Assembly (NCBI RefSeq): GCF_029869925.1
Contig: NZ_CP118605.1
Span: forward strand, 3,252,001-3,316,000
Direction of reading: 5' to 3'
Origin: Microbulbifer bruguierae
Lineage (GTDB): Bacteria; Pseudomonadota; Gammaproteobacteria; Pseudomonadales; Cellvibrionaceae
Length of the DNA stretch: 64,000 bases
The notes beneath the pieces are model-generated. The model ran no database searches. It was not told where the DNA came from and saw only the letters and a program-made list of their open reading frames with translations. The position numbers were made by a program, and so were the translations under genes. Shown here one piece after another: positions 29,176 through 38,692 of this stretch. The number at the start of each line of letters is the position of its first letter. Position 1 is the first letter of the stretch.

Positions 29176-30186
29176 GTGAAAGAGTTATCGAAATACGGAA
29201 ATTCGCGCAAGCGGGCAACACATGCCCTGTGCGCAGGTGCACTGTGGTGGAGTGCGGGTGTTATGCCGGTCGCAGCGGGTACGCTGTCGATTCAGGCTGA
29301 AAATGACTCCATCAACAGTTCCAGTGACGAGGATTACACCAATGGGGTGCGCTTTTCTTATTCCCCGGACGAGCCGGCTTCCTGGCTAAGTAGTTGGTTG
29401 CCGGACGCTTACGATAATCGCGAAATAAACGCTCAATTCTTTTTGGGACATGCGATTTTTACGCCCACCGAAACCTTCGCCTACGCATTGCAGGAAGACG
29501 ATCGACCTTATGCCGGTTGGGTTTATGTGGGTGCCGGGTTGCATTCGGTTGTGCTAAATCCAGAGTCGAGACTCGGTGTCGCCGAGCGACTGGAGCTCAA
29601 TCTCGGAGTCGTGGGACCCTCCTCTCACGCGGCTGAATTCCAGCGCTCATGGCACCGGCTAATTCACGGCCCAATTGTGAACGGTTGGGAAAATCAGCTC
29701 GCAGACGAACCTGCACTGATGTTTAGTTACGCGCGAAAATGGGCCTATTTTCAGCCGCTTGGCGAGACAGGGCTGGAGTTTGAATGGTCCGGTACGCTGG
29801 GTGGCAATCTCGGAAATGTAAGTACCCAATGGGTATCCGCCGCCGGCCTACGATTTGGCCATAATCTGTTGTCCAGCATGGGTGTTTCCGCCATCGCGCC
29901 GACCACTGTGGCCCCGGAAAGTGGGGCGGGAGCGGGAAACAGCTGGTATCTGTTTGCTGAATTTCAATGGCGCTTCGTCGGCCGCGATATTTTCCTGGAT
30001 GGAAATACGTTCAAGGAAAGTCACAGTGTCGAAAAGGAGTCGCAAGTTGGGGATTGGCGCGTTGGCCTGGTTATCCCCACTGGTCGCCTGTCCTGGAGTC
30101 TGTACAGTTCACGAAGGACACGGGAGTTTGTTGGTCAAACCAGCGACGTGCATTTTAGTGGTCTGGGTATCAGCGCTTCGTTTTGA
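29176..30186 (+). CDS. LpxR-like outer-membrane lipid A deacylase family protein (DUF2219)
   Basis: Product of 336 aa, a predicted outer-membrane beta-barrel. LpxR removes the 3'-acyloxyacyl chain from lipid A. The family pattern is visible: IQAENDSINSSSDEDYTNGVRFSYSP (Asn-Asp and Thr near the active site), EDDRPYAGWVYVG, and VVGPSSHAAEFQRSWHRLIHGP with the conserved His. The chain ends with Phe (GISASF). A GTG start at 29176 is taken because the first 35 residues form a basic signal peptide (KELSKYGNSRKR then a hydrophobic core ending VAAG); the ATG at 29263 would cut through it. It starts downstream of, and divergent from, the MocR-type gene. Confidence 0.82.
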   Translation: MKELSKYGNSRKRATHALCAGALWWSAGVMPVAAGTLSIQAENDSINSSSDEDYTNGVRFSYSPDEPASWLSSWLPDAYDNREINAQFFLGHAIFTPTETFAYALQEDDRPYAGWVYVGAGLHSVVLNPESRLGVAERLELNLGVVGPSSHAAEFQRSWHRLIHGPIVNGWENQLADEPALMFSYARKWAYFQPLGETGLEFEWSGTLGGNLGNVSTQWVSAAGLRFGHNLLSSMGVSAIAPTTVAPESGAGAGNSWYLFAEFQWRFVGRDIFLDGNTFKESHSVEKESQVGDWRVGLVIPTGRLSWSLYSSRRTREFVGQTSDVHFSGLGISASF

Positions 30187-30241
30187 TGAATTTATATTTT
30201 TATTTTTTTGAATTTATTTTTGCGTTTTCCTCTCCCGTTTT

Positions 30242-31123
30242 TTAGGGGGCGGTCGCTCCATTTCCGGTAAACCAGCGCGCAAATACGTTTTCCACGACCG
30301 GTACGATATTGATACCCACCATCCACTGGGGACCGAAGGCGTCTGGCCGCTCGGTGTAGTAGTTGACTTCCATTCCAATACGCCAGGGCGTATCGCCGAA
30401 AATCAGGGTTTTACTTATTGCCAGATTCAACGGTACCGTCCAGGTTTCCGTGCGCCAGTTGTAGGTGGCAATCGGCGAGGAAGCAATGCTCCAGGCGTTG
30501 CCTGGCAGGTAGGCAGCAATGGGTTGCAGGGTGGTGATGCTGATGTCCTCATCACCCCAGCCGGCGATGTCCCACTGGTGGTTGGGAAAGAAGCCGATAA
30601 TATATTTCTTCGACATTTTGGCAATCAGGAATTCCGGCCCCAACGTCATCTGGCCGCTGCCGAGTTCACTGACGGTCGCAGTGGGCAGGCTGCCGGCAAC
30701 ACCGGCGGACAGAATGAGGCCGGATTCGTTGGAGTGCCCGTAAGCCACATCAAAGCCGATATCTCCCAATCCCAGCTTTTGCGTGAAGCGGCCCTTGTCT
30801 TCGTCGTACACCGGCTGGTGAAAAAAAACAGGAAATGCCGGGCGCATAAAAAACATATCGCCGCCGCCGAGCTTGATCGGGAAGGAGGGCTGGAACAGCA
30901 GTTCATAACCGCGCTGTCCATCTGCGTCTGGCAGGCTGCCCTCAAACCAGCGAAACTGATTCTTGAACGTCAGTCGCGCCAGTGAGGTGTTTGGGTTGGA
31001 GAGCTGACGGCTGACTTCATTGGCGGACAGGTCATCGTCCTCATCCGCGTGGCACGTCCAGGTTGCCAGGCATGCCCAGGCGGAAAGCAACAGAAGCCAT
31101 AAACGTCGACCGTGAATACGCAT
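30242..31123 (-). CDS. Putative outer-membrane beta-barrel protein, unknown function
   Basis: Product of 293 aa from ATG 31123 (MRIHGRRLWLLLL); a start 6 codons earlier is possible. A signal peptide ends near WTCHA, giving a mature start DEDDD. The rest alternates polar and aromatic residues in about ten predicted strands, such as GYELLFQPSFPI, KLGLGDIGFDVAYG and WRIGMEVNYYTER. I recognise no named family. It stands alone between the LpxR-like gene (convergent) and the helicase gene. Confidence 0.65.
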   Translation of the reverse strand: MRIHGRRLWLLLLSAWACLATWTCHADEDDDLSANEVSRQLSNPNTSLARLTFKNQFRWFEGSLPDADGQRGYELLFQPSFPIKLGGGDMFFMRPAFPVFFHQPVYDEDKGRFTQKLGLGDIGFDVAYGHSNESGLILSAGVAGSLPTATVSELGSGQMTLGPEFLIAKMSKKYIIGFFPNHQWDIAGWGDEDISITTLQPIAAYLPGNAWSIASSPIATYNWRTETWTVPLNLAISKTLIFGDTPWRIGMEVNYYTERPDAFGPQWMVGINIVPVVENVFARWFTGNGATAP

Positions 31124-31261
31124 ACCGCCAAATTCCTGCATTGAATAAATTGCGGGCCGACAGCCTGCAAGTAAAACCAGAGCAGGTTTGAGTATAGGTT
31201 ACCGGGCCTGGTTACTCTGGCTGCAGCGCATTGAACGTCGACTGCAGTGACTGCCAGGCGG

Positions 31262-34200
31262 TTAGTGCGACAGCAGCGCGAGTAAATCGTCTTTGTCTGC
31301 GGGCAAGCGGGTGGCTTTGGTGGCGTCGAACAGGGAGTCTGCCAGTGCCTGTTTTTGCTGTTGCATGTGGTGAATGCGTTCTTCCACCGTATCCGCCGCC
31401 ACCAGCTTGTACACGAACACAGGCTTGTCCTGACCGATGCGATGGGCGCGGTCGGTGGCCTGATTTTCCACCGCCGGGTTCCACCACGGGTCCATATGGA
31501 TGACCACATCCGCAGCGGTAAGATTCAGGCCGGCGCCCCCGGCCTTCAGACTGATAAGAAATACCCGCACTTCGCCCTGTTGAAAACGGTCGATGGCCTG
31601 CTGTCTTTTGCGGGTTTGGCCGGTGAGCTTGGTGTAGTCAATTTTTTGTGCGCTGAGCTGTTCCTCGATCAGTTTCAGAACCTGGGTGAACTGGGAAAAA
31701 ATCAGAATGCTGCGGCCCTCTTCGAGCAGTTGGGGCAGGGATTCCTCCAGCCATTCCAGCTTTGCGCTTGTGTTTATGCCCGCAGCCTTGTCCAGTTTTA
31801 CCAGCCGCGGATCGATACAGCTCTGGCGCAGCTTCAGCAGCGCATCGAGAAATTCAATATGGCTTTTTGCCATTCCCTGCTGGGCGACCAGGTCGCGGAT
31901 GCGTTTTTCCATACTCACACGCACACTTTCATACAATGCGCGCTGCTGCTCTCCAAGTTCCACATACTGGATGGATTCGGTTTTGGGTGGTAACTCGGAG
32001 ACCACCTCGCCCTTGGTGCGCCGCAGCATAAATGGTCGCACCTTGCGCGCCAGTTCCTGCTGGCGATCAGTGTCGCCCTGATTTTCGATCGGGGTACGGT
32101 AGCTTTCGTTGAAGGTTTTGCGCCCGCCCAGTAATCCAGGCAGGGCGAAATCCATCAGCGACCAGAGTTCCCCCAGATGATTTTCCAGCGGCGTGCCGGA
32201 CAGACACAGCCGGGTTTCGCTGTTGATAGCACGCACACACTCGGCAATTTTGGTGGAGGGATTCTTGATGGCCTGTGCTTCATCCAGCACCAGCAGGCTG
32301 AATTTGCGTTTGCTATAGCGGGCCTGATCCCGCACCAGCAGTGGGTAGGTGGTAATGACGAGGTCGCTGTTTTTGATTTCGGCAAAGGCCGGGTCGCGAT
32401 GGGGGCCGTGAATCAGGGTGACTTTCAATGCCGGCACAAACTGGGCTGCCTCGCGCAGCCAGTTGCCGGTCAGGCTGGTGGGGGCCACCACCATTGCGGG
32501 CTTTTTCAGTCGCCCGGCTTCTTGCATATGCTGCACCAGCGCCAGGGTTTGCAGGGTTTTACCGAGCCCCATATCGTCGGCGAGGATGCCGCCGAAACCG
32601 TAGCGCTGAAGGAATGTCAGCCAGTCGAGTCCGTCCTGTTGATAGGGGCGCAAGGTGGCGTTGAGGTTTTTCGGTGTGGGCACGTTTTCCAGCCCGGAAA
32701 AGTCCTGCAGGGTTTTTCGCAGCTTGCGGGTGAGTGGAGCCTTGCGTTCATCAAGATCCGAGAGTGCGTCAAATTGCGCGGCCTGGAACGCTGGCAGCCG
32801 CACGGGCTTGCCGAGTTTTTTCTCGTTCAGAAGATCCAGTAACAGACCGCGGATACTCTGCAGGGGTTTGGTGTCGACGCTGACCCAATCGCCGTCCACA
32901 TTGACGGTCAGCTCTTCCGGCGCATCCTGTTCCAGCCAGTGGGCAACCAGCTCGGCGATGGGCAACTGACGGCCATCGGCCAGAGTGAGGTTCAGCCCAA
33001 ACTCGAACCAGTAGTTGTCACTGTCGGCAAGGGCTACGGAAAACTGCGCGGGCGTTACCTCGAAACGGTAACTGGGATCGGTCTCGATCAGCCAACCCTG
33101 CTGTTGCAGTTGTGGCAGCGTTTGCTCCAGCAGCGCGCGCCAGCGCCGGGGCACATCGTCCTGACTGGCGGCATCCGGCAGCCACACTTCCTCCTGGCCG
33201 CCGAGTTCTTCTTTAATCAGGTACAGCCCCAACTCGTGGACCTGATCACAGCTGTGGTTTTCCGCTTCGATGTCGCGGGTGATCTGATAGTAGTGGCCGT
33301 CCCGTTCCCGGGTGACCTCAAAGCCCTCAAAGTGGCGGCTGTAGGGGGCGGACAGGGGGAAACCACCGTAATTAAAGTGCAGTTTCAGTGCCGGCAATCG
33401 ATAGTGATCGAGGTCGCAGCCCACCAGGGTAATTTGTGGGGTGAATTCCCGAACCGTGCTCAGCTCGGGTTCTACCGGCAGCGGCAATTGCGATGCGGGA
33501 ATACGTTGCCGCAATTGCAGCGACATCAGCCCCAGTTCGCGGTCGGATACCGCGGGCATGCTCAGAAGGTGCTGCAGCTGAGCACTGGGCAGTGGGGTTG
33601 TGATTTCACCGATCAGCGCATTTTCCGTATCCAGGTAGCAGGGTGGAACCACCGGAATGAGTTGCCATTGCTGTGGCGACTCCATACCTTCGAGCTCAGC
33701 CAGCAACCGGCGTTTGCTGTCCTCCTGCGACTGCCATTGCCACTGCAGGTTTTTCACCGGGCCGGGCTTGAGGGTGCTGTCTTCAAAATAAAAACGCCCG
33801 CTGTTCAACAGAAAGTTCAATGCCCGGCGCCCCTGTTCGCCGATCAGGCCCAGGCGTCCGGCGGCGTTGATACGCGGCAGTAGTTGCAGGATGGTGACGT
33901 CTTCATCCAGCAGATGGCTGGGACGGTTCCAACCGAGACTGGTGGTGTCCGGGGAAAAATGCCGGAGCTGACTCCAGCTACCGTCTTTTTTCAGATAGCC
34001 TTTTTTGGTGGCGAGACGCAGGCGTTGTTGAGGGTCCAGTTCCAGAAAATAGAGCAGGTAGTGACGGCCATATTCCAGTGGCGTGGGCGCGGTACGCGGC
34101 GCCGCGGGCAGCGCCTGCAGCCAGCGCTGCCACTCTGGCATCGCCGTGGCAGCGGGTGCTTTGGCTGTCGCCGCGGGTTCATCTGCCTCCTGCGCTTCGT

Positions 34201-34483
34201 ATAACAGCTCCAGTGCGGTGGCCACCGCGTGCTTGCAATTGAGTCCCACCGGACAGGAGCAGAGCCCTACCAGCCTGCCGCGGTCGACGTTCAGTTCTAC
34301 CCGGTACACGAATCGCCCGGACCCTTTCACGCGGCCGCGATAGGTATCGGCCGCCTGATCGTATTGCGCGTCCAGTACCCGCCCGCGCTGGAAATAGTCC
34401 TCACCGCGGACAAACGTCTGGTCGCCGACCATTTTGCGGACACTGCTGAGGGTAAAAGTGATCAAAAAGGGCTCCAGGGGCAC
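31262..34483 (-). CDS. SWIM zinc-finger SNF2-type helicase
   Basis: Product of 1073 aa, a DNA translocase of the bacterial SNF2/RapA-like class. A SWIM domain lies near the N terminus (CSCPVGLNCKHAVA, Cys-x-Cys-x5-Cys-x-His at about residues 75-85). After a long middle region comes the SNF2 ATPase: GGILADDMGLGKTLQTL (Walker A), VVAPTSLTGNW, LVLDEAQAIKNP (motif II) and LCLSGTPLENHLGELWSLMDF. The C-terminal helicase half has SILIFSQFTQVL, FLISLKAGGAGLNLTAAD and RAHRIGQDKPVFVYKLV. The start appears to be GTG 34483, with a weak ribosome site. Such proteins occur both as housekeeping chromatin remodelers and as defence-associated genes; no partner gene is seen. Confidence 0.9.
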   Translation of the reverse strand: MPLEPFLITFTLSSVRKMVGDQTFVRGEDYFQRGRVLDAQYDQAADTYRGRVKGSGRFVYRVELNVDRGRLVGLCSCPVGLNCKHAVATALELLYEAQEADEPAATAKAPAATAMPEWQRWLQALPAAPRTAPTPLEYGRHYLLYFLELDPQQRLRLATKKGYLKKDGSWSQLRHFSPDTTSLGWNRPSHLLDEDVTILQLLPRINAAGRLGLIGEQGRRALNFLLNSGRFYFEDSTLKPGPVKNLQWQWQSQEDSKRRLLAELEGMESPQQWQLIPVVPPCYLDTENALIGEITTPLPSAQLQHLLSMPAVSDRELGLMSLQLRQRIPASQLPLPVEPELSTVREFTPQITLVGCDLDHYRLPALKLHFNYGGFPLSAPYSRHFEGFEVTRERDGHYYQITRDIEAENHSCDQVHELGLYLIKEELGGQEEVWLPDAASQDDVPRRWRALLEQTLPQLQQQGWLIETDPSYRFEVTPAQFSVALADSDNYWFEFGLNLTLADGRQLPIAELVAHWLEQDAPEELTVNVDGDWVSVDTKPLQSIRGLLLDLLNEKKLGKPVRLPAFQAAQFDALSDLDERKAPLTRKLRKTLQDFSGLENVPTPKNLNATLRPYQQDGLDWLTFLQRYGFGGILADDMGLGKTLQTLALVQHMQEAGRLKKPAMVVAPTSLTGNWLREAAQFVPALKVTLIHGPHRDPAFAEIKNSDLVITTYPLLVRDQARYSKRKFSLLVLDEAQAIKNPSTKIAECVRAINSETRLCLSGTPLENHLGELWSLMDFALPGLLGGRKTFNESYRTPIENQGDTDRQQELARKVRPFMLRRTKGEVVSELPPKTESIQYVELGEQQRALYESVRVSMEKRIRDLVAQQGMAKSHIEFLDALLKLRQSCIDPRLVKLDKAAGINTSAKLEWLEESLPQLLEEGRSILIFSQFTQVLKLIEEQLSAQKIDYTKLTGQTRKRQQAIDRFQQGEVRVFLISLKAGGAGLNLTAADVVIHMDPWWNPAVENQATDRAHRIGQDKPVFVYKLVAADTVEERIHHMQQQKQALADSLFDATKATRLPADKDDLLALLSH

Positions 34484-34633
34484 TCTAATTGGGGGGTCGA
34501 TGCTTGGGACGTCGATCGGGTACTGTTTTGACGTTGAGGTGATACCAAACCGGGCACTCTAGCACGATCGCGGCATTATCGAGAGCGGGGTGTGAGGCGT
34601 ATTGTTCGCGGTGATGGCCTACCCCGGTGCGTA

Positions 34634-34984
34634 CTATTGTCGCAGTATTTTGCTCATTGCTTTGCCTTTGGCCAACTCATCAATCAGCTTGTCCAGATAG
34701 CGGATTTTCTGCATCAGTGGATCCTCGACATCTTCGACCCGCACGCCGCACACCACGCCTTTTATCAATCCCGTATTTGGATGCATTGCCGGTGCCTCGG
34801 TGAAGAAGGTTTCAAAATCCGTTTCGCGTTCGAGCTGCTGTTGCAGTGATTTCTGGTCATAGCCGGTGAGCCAGCAAATGATTTCATCCACTTCTGCTTG
34901 GGTGCGATCTTTCCGTTGCGCTTTTTGCACATACATGGGGTAAACCCTGGCGAAGGACATGGTAAAGATATTGTGCTTTGGCAT
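34634..34984 (-). CDS. DUF2200 family protein
   Basis: Product of 116 aa starting [25 protein letters not shown]. The pattern [14 protein letters not shown] and the segment [45 protein letters not shown] fit the DUF2200 family, a small cytosolic protein of unknown function. ATG 34984 is chosen over a longer frame since the family begins at this residue and GGGA precedes it. It appears monocistronic. Confidence 0.8.
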   Translation of the reverse strand: MPKHNIFTMSFARVYPMYVQKAQRKDRTQAEVDEIICWLTGYDQKSLQQQLERETDFETFFTEAPAMHPNTGLIKGVVCGVRVEDVEDPLMQKIRYLDKLIDELAKGKAMSKILRQ

Positions 34985-35127
34985 GCTGGCAATTCCCGGG
35001 TGTCGGTATCTACCGGTTCGCAGTAGTACTCGGGTTTCCATTTTAAAGTTCATTAAAACGCCGTCAAACCTTCATTTTCCTGCTTTTCAATACCTGCTCG
35101 ATAACAAAATTGACAGGGGTGTTGACG

Positions 35128-37143
35128 ATGTTTGTGAATAAAAAAGGCTGGTATTTACTGCTGTCGGCGATCATTTTTTCCGGCGTGCTCACCGGGTGTG
35201 AGTCCGACAGTGACAATACTGACACCAGCGCGCCTTTGGTTACGGATAATTCGAGCGAGCAGCCGGCGGTGGAAGAGGCATCGGACCTTCCCGTTTTCCG
35301 CATCGGCCTGCTACCGGACACCCAGGGTGGTACCGACAGCGCGGGCCAGGCCCATGTGGCCATGCATCCGATGCGCGAAGTCCTGAAGCATCAGGATGCG
35401 GCGGGCGTGAGCATGGTGATTGCGCTGGGTGATCTTACCGATCATGGCTCCGCCGTGGAATTTGCCGAGTGGCGTTCGGTGGCCGACGAATATGCGGAGA
35501 AGGGCATCGAGTTCCTGCCGGTGATGGGCAACCACGAGACCAGCTATGCCTACACGGTGGAATGGATCGACAATATGCGCCACTTTATTCCACAGGATGC
35601 GGTGCATATGCCGGGCTACGAATGGGTGAATTACTACGTGGTGCGCGAGAATGTGCTGGTCATCGGCCTCGCCTACTACAACCTGCCCATCGCCTTCGAG
35701 TGGATCAAACAGGTGGTGTATGAACAGCGGGAAAATGTAGACCATATCGTGATCGCCAGCCACGATGGTCTTATTGGTGCCAAATACGGCCAGACCCGCG
35801 AGCACATTGTGGAGGGAACCAAAGACGACAACTGGGTCTACCAGGTGCAGCCGCAGATCCGCGAATTCCTCGCCGACAACGACGTCATTTATGTACAGGG
35901 CCACGAGCACCAGTATCAGCGCTCGCTTATTTCCGCGAAGACCGCACTCAATACACTGCCGTCCAGTTCCACCCCAACCGGCGGCAACTACCGCATGGAC
36001 GTGTACACTCAGATCATGGCTGGCAACGCGTCTTACAAAGGCTATGAATTCCGCTACGGCGAGCGGGATCTGGTGCAGATGATTGTGTCGCAGAAAAATG
36101 CCACGCTTTCCAATGGCTCCGAGGCCTACGACGTAAATTCCTCGCTGCTCACCTTCCAGGGTCCGCGGGTGGATTACGTTTCCTATTTCGCTCCGCACAC
36201 GGCGCACAGCAATGATGCGTCTGAAGCCTTCGAGGCGGACTGGAAACTGGCCGATCGCTTCTCGCGCACCACCGATCGCTGCGAAACCGTGATCTACCCG
36301 GATGCCATTCCCGAGGGCACCCGCTCGGCACTGGTGCTGCAACCGGAATACCGCACCAACGAGTGCCTGGCACCCCAGGGGGGCTTTGCAAAACTGATGG
36401 GGGGGCGCAACCAGACCTTCAATCGCACCGACACCCGCACCCGGGATATGGGCTTTACCCCCGGCTTCTCTCGCGCCGAGTCCCTGAATGATCTGATGCG
36501 CCTGTCGTACCAGTGGCTGTTTCAGTACCACGAGAGCTGGACCCCGAACCTCAACAGCCCGCTGCGCGCCGCACCGGACTACGACAACAATGAACTCATC
36601 ATTCCTGAAACCACCATCGACCTGAAGGAACACGTCACCCTGAGCTGGCTGCCGGCGACCGAGGAAACCGTCTCGGATATTTTGCTGGTAAGCGGTACCC
36701 AGAATCAGACCGGGGTCTATCAGGACGATTACGGCGTGTTGAAAGATATTGAAGTGGACACCGGCCTCGCCATGAGCCGTCCGAACGGCAGTGCCAAGCC
36801 ACCGGTGGTGTTGCCGACAACGGCCACCAAATCCTGGGATATCGGCACCGCGGTATCCGACCGCTACGTGCTGGCCTTCACCGGCCCGGAAGGCGCAGAC
36901 GAGAGCCTGACCATGGCGATCCGTTCCCTTGAGGGAGGCGAGCAGTGGTCTGCACTGGCTGCGGAAACCTGTGTGGTGGAAGCGGAATGGCAGGACAGCT
37001 TCCTCGGCACTGCACCGGAGCGTGCCGCGGGTTGTGACGAGCAGCCACTGGTGGGGTTTGACCCGGCACAGCCGAATCAATGGTGGGCGGTGTTACAGCA
37101 GGATGTGGAGCTGGCTTTGGTGGCGCGTAGCGATCTGAACTGA
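35128..37143 (+). CDS. Metallophosphoesterase lipoprotein
   Basis: Product of 671 aa exported as a lipoprotein (MFVNKKGWYLLLSAIIF then LTGC with the lipobox Cys). The calcineurin-like domain shows its metal motifs in order: GLLPDTQGG, ALGDLTDHGS, MGNHETSY, IASHDG and YVQGHEHQYQRS, so it should hydrolyse phosphoesters with two metal ions in the periplasm or at the surface. A second half of about 350 residues is unassigned. It ends in a hairpin terminator. Its last 167 bases are duplicated at 38390-38556, evidence of a local rearrangement. Confidence 0.85.
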   Translation: MFVNKKGWYLLLSAIIFSGVLTGCESDSDNTDTSAPLVTDNSSEQPAVEEASDLPVFRIGLLPDTQGGTDSAGQAHVAMHPMREVLKHQDAAGVSMVIALGDLTDHGSAVEFAEWRSVADEYAEKGIEFLPVMGNHETSYAYTVEWIDNMRHFIPQDAVHMPGYEWVNYYVVRENVLVIGLAYYNLPIAFEWIKQVVYEQRENVDHIVIASHDGLIGAKYGQTREHIVEGTKDDNWVYQVQPQIREFLADNDVIYVQGHEHQYQRSLISAKTALNTLPSSSTPTGGNYRMDVYTQIMAGNASYKGYEFRYGERDLVQMIVSQKNATLSNGSEAYDVNSSLLTFQGPRVDYVSYFAPHTAHSNDASEAFEADWKLADRFSRTTDRCETVIYPDAIPEGTRSALVLQPEYRTNECLAPQGGFAKLMGGRNQTFNRTDTRTRDMGFTPGFSRAESLNDLMRLSYQWLFQYHESWTPNLNSPLRAAPDYDNNELIIPETTIDLKEHVTLSWLPATEETVSDILLVSGTQNQTGVYQDDYGVLKDIEVDTGLAMSRPNGSAKPPVVLPTTATKSWDIGTAVSDRYVLAFTGPEGADESLTMAIRSLEGGEQWSALAAETCVVEAEWQDSFLGTAPERAAGCDEQPLVGFDPAQPNQWWAVLQQDVELALVARSDLN

Positions 37144-37165
37144 CCGCTACCGGGAGGAGTCAAAG

Positions 37166-37187
37166 AAGGCGGCAATATGCCGCCTTT
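37166..37187. terminator. Hairpin between metallophosphoesterase and zeta module
   Basis: AAGGCGGC pairs with GCCGCCTT around AATAT. The following T-tract is short, but the two convergent genes end within 25 bp of it, so it probably serves both. Confidence 0.6.
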
Positions 37188-37192
37188 CATGA

Positions 37193-37369
37193 TTATTTGG
37201 AGGGTTCTTTAGCCTTATTAGCGGCTACCTTTTCCGCTTCAATAAGCACCGCTCTTTGGCGCTCAGCGGCCTTTTCCAGGACGCGCTCATACATGCGCTT
37301 CTTCTCTTTGGAAGACGCGGTCAGTATCTCCGCTAGAGAAGCGGGGGTGGTGGCTCCTGAGTTAAACAT
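37193..37369 (-). CDS. Small helical protein downstream of the zeta toxin, candidate antitoxin
   Basis: Product of 58 aa from ATG 37369 (MFNSGATTPASLAEIL); an ATG three codons earlier (37378) also exists, but the GAGGG ribosome site is best spaced for 37369. The chain is helical and very charged: SSKEKKRMYERVLEKAAERQRAVLIEAEKVAANKAKEP. It starts a few bases after the zeta stop codon, so it is translationally coupled. It resembles no named antitoxin I know. A partner or antitoxin role is inferred from position alone. Confidence 0.55.
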   Translation of the reverse strand: MFNSGATTPASLAEILTASSKEKKRMYERVLEKAAERQRAVLIEAEKVAANKAKEPSK

Positions 37370-37381
37370 TTTCTTCATCCC

Positions 37382-38104
37382 TCAAGTGTAGTTGGACGGT
37401 AATAGCTCCAACAGTGCGGCGCGAGTGTATTTTTCGCCAATATGGTTGTCAATCTGGTCAATGTTGAACCTGGTGTTTTTGGGGCTGAAGTCGTCGTTTT
37501 TATGGAGTAGCTCCACAATGACTTTCTTGCCAAACTCCCGCTTTATCCTATTGACGGTATCCTTTGCGCTGAAATATTGATCAATAAAGCTTTCTTTGGG
37601 GATGTTCCTGCCTTCAGAAAGCTCCCTTTTTAGCACAAAGTTCCAGGCGGCTTTGGGGTCTAGGTAAACATACAGGATAATGACTACTCGGTTCTTCCTC
37701 AGTGACCGCTCTATGTTCTTTTTGGCTCTTTCAAAATTTGAAAAAGTGCCGTCAAAAAAGAAGTTCTGCCCGTTTTTTAACGCAAGATCGTGAATTTTGT
37801 CTACCAAAATTGATGCCGGGTATTGGAATAGCCAGCTGTTTGTCCCGTTGTATTCACTGAAGTAGGGGCGCATGGCATCGGTATCAATGTGGATGCTTGG
37901 CGCGCCTTTCGACCTTGCCATTGCTGCCATTTCCAAAGCCGTTTCTGTTTTACCGGCACCCGGAGAGCCTGCCATAAAGACAGAGGTGGCTACAGGGCTT
38001 CTGGGGAATTCCTCTTTACAGGTTAACTCCTTGGCTATTTTTGTCTTGTTTGCCTTGGCAAAAGCGATGGCTTGTGCCTGAATTTGTTCTTCTTCCTTGG
38101 TCAT
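37382..38104 (-). CDS. Zeta toxin family kinase
   Basis: Product of 240 aa from ATG 38104 (MTKEEEQIQAQ); a GTG at 38134 would add ten residues and neither has a strong ribosome site. The fold is a P-loop kinase: Walker A FMAGSPGAGKTETALEM (residues 46-53 GSPGAGKT), IHIDTDAMRPYF with the zeta-type Asp, NGQNFFFDGTFSN, and later basic residues KRELSEGRNIP. Zeta toxins phosphorylate UDP-N-acetylglucosamine and block cell-wall synthesis. The gene is clearly more AT-rich than its neighbours, a sign of transfer. The usual epsilon antitoxin upstream is absent; a small ORF downstream may replace it. Confidence 0.82.
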   Translation of the reverse strand: MTKEEEQIQAQAIAFAKANKTKIAKELTCKEEFPRSPVATSVFMAGSPGAGKTETALEMAAMARSKGAPSIHIDTDAMRPYFSEYNGTNSWLFQYPASILVDKIHDLALKNGQNFFFDGTFSNFERAKKNIERSLRKNRVVIILYVYLDPKAAWNFVLKRELSEGRNIPKESFIDQYFSAKDTVNRIKREFGKKVIVELLHKNDDFSPKNTRFNIDQIDNHIGEKYTRAALLELLPSNYT

Positions 38105-38245
38105 AAGCGGTAAATAAAAAAATTGAACGGTCACTTGTTTCAGGTGGAGAGGCCGTTTACAGAGTGGATGGTTTCCCCGGGATTAGTCTACCTGTTAGTG
38201 CAGAGCACTTCCCGGGAGCCGCAATCCCCTGCGGCCTGATCTCAT

Positions 38246-38395
38246 TCATTTGGTAGCCCGCTTGTGTGTTTTACGGGCCGGTTTGGCGGCGGCGCGTTCG
38301 GCCTTGATACGTTCGAGCAGGGCGCTAGCGGAGTTTTCGCCGCTGATCAGTTCCGGGTTGTCCTTGCGCCACTGCTCGGTAAGTTCGCCGCAGAA
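38246..38395 (-). pseudogene. 3' remnant of a second hsdS gene
   Basis: The frame encodes [17 protein letters not shown] and then [24 protein letters not shown], matching the C terminus of the intact HsdS at 41325-42728. The stretch 38278-38395 equals 41354-41471 except at 7 of 118 positions by hand count. At about 38390 it fuses into the opposite-strand remnant of the metallophosphoesterase gene. Confidence 0.85.
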
Positions 38396-38580
38396 ACCTG
38401 TGTGGTGGAAGCGGAATGGCAGGACAGCTTCCTCGGCACTGCACCGGAGCGTGCCGCGGGTTGTGACGATCAGCCACTGGTGGGGTTTGATCCGGCCCAG
38501 CCAAATCAGTGGTGGGCGGTGCTGCAGCAGGATGCGGAGCTGGCACTGGTGGCGCGCGAACGTCTGGCACAAGCTTTGTA
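38390..38580 (+). pseudogene. 3' remnant of a second metallophosphoesterase gene
   Basis: The frame encodes [21 protein letters not shown] and [24 protein letters not shown], the C terminus of the metallophosphoesterase at 35128-37143. Positions 38390-38556 match 36961-37127 except at 11 of 167 positions by hand count; the ending then differs (RERLAQAL). It lacks the rest of the gene and any start. Confidence 0.85.
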
Positions 38581-38617
38581 ATTGACGCCCACATCGATGA
38601 TCTCTCCATCGCAATTC

Positions 38618-38649
38618 GCTGCCCCTTAACTAGCCTGTTAAGGGGCAGC
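38618..38649. terminator. Perfect 13-bp hairpin upstream of the sulfatase
   Basis: GCTGCCCCTTAAC pairs perfectly with GTTAAGGGGCAGC around a 6-nt loop. There is no long T-tract. It lies just after the metallophosphoesterase remnant and may be the terminator of the lost gene. Confidence 0.5.
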
Positions 38650-38692
38650 GACCGCTGCACGTTTTTACCGGGGAGATACGCAGGGATTGATC

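Noticed and set aside
38264..38581. A 105-codon ORF that might be read as a fusion protein
   Set aside because: The first half is the antisense of the hsdS remnant and the second half is the metallophosphoesterase remnant; no start or ribosome site.
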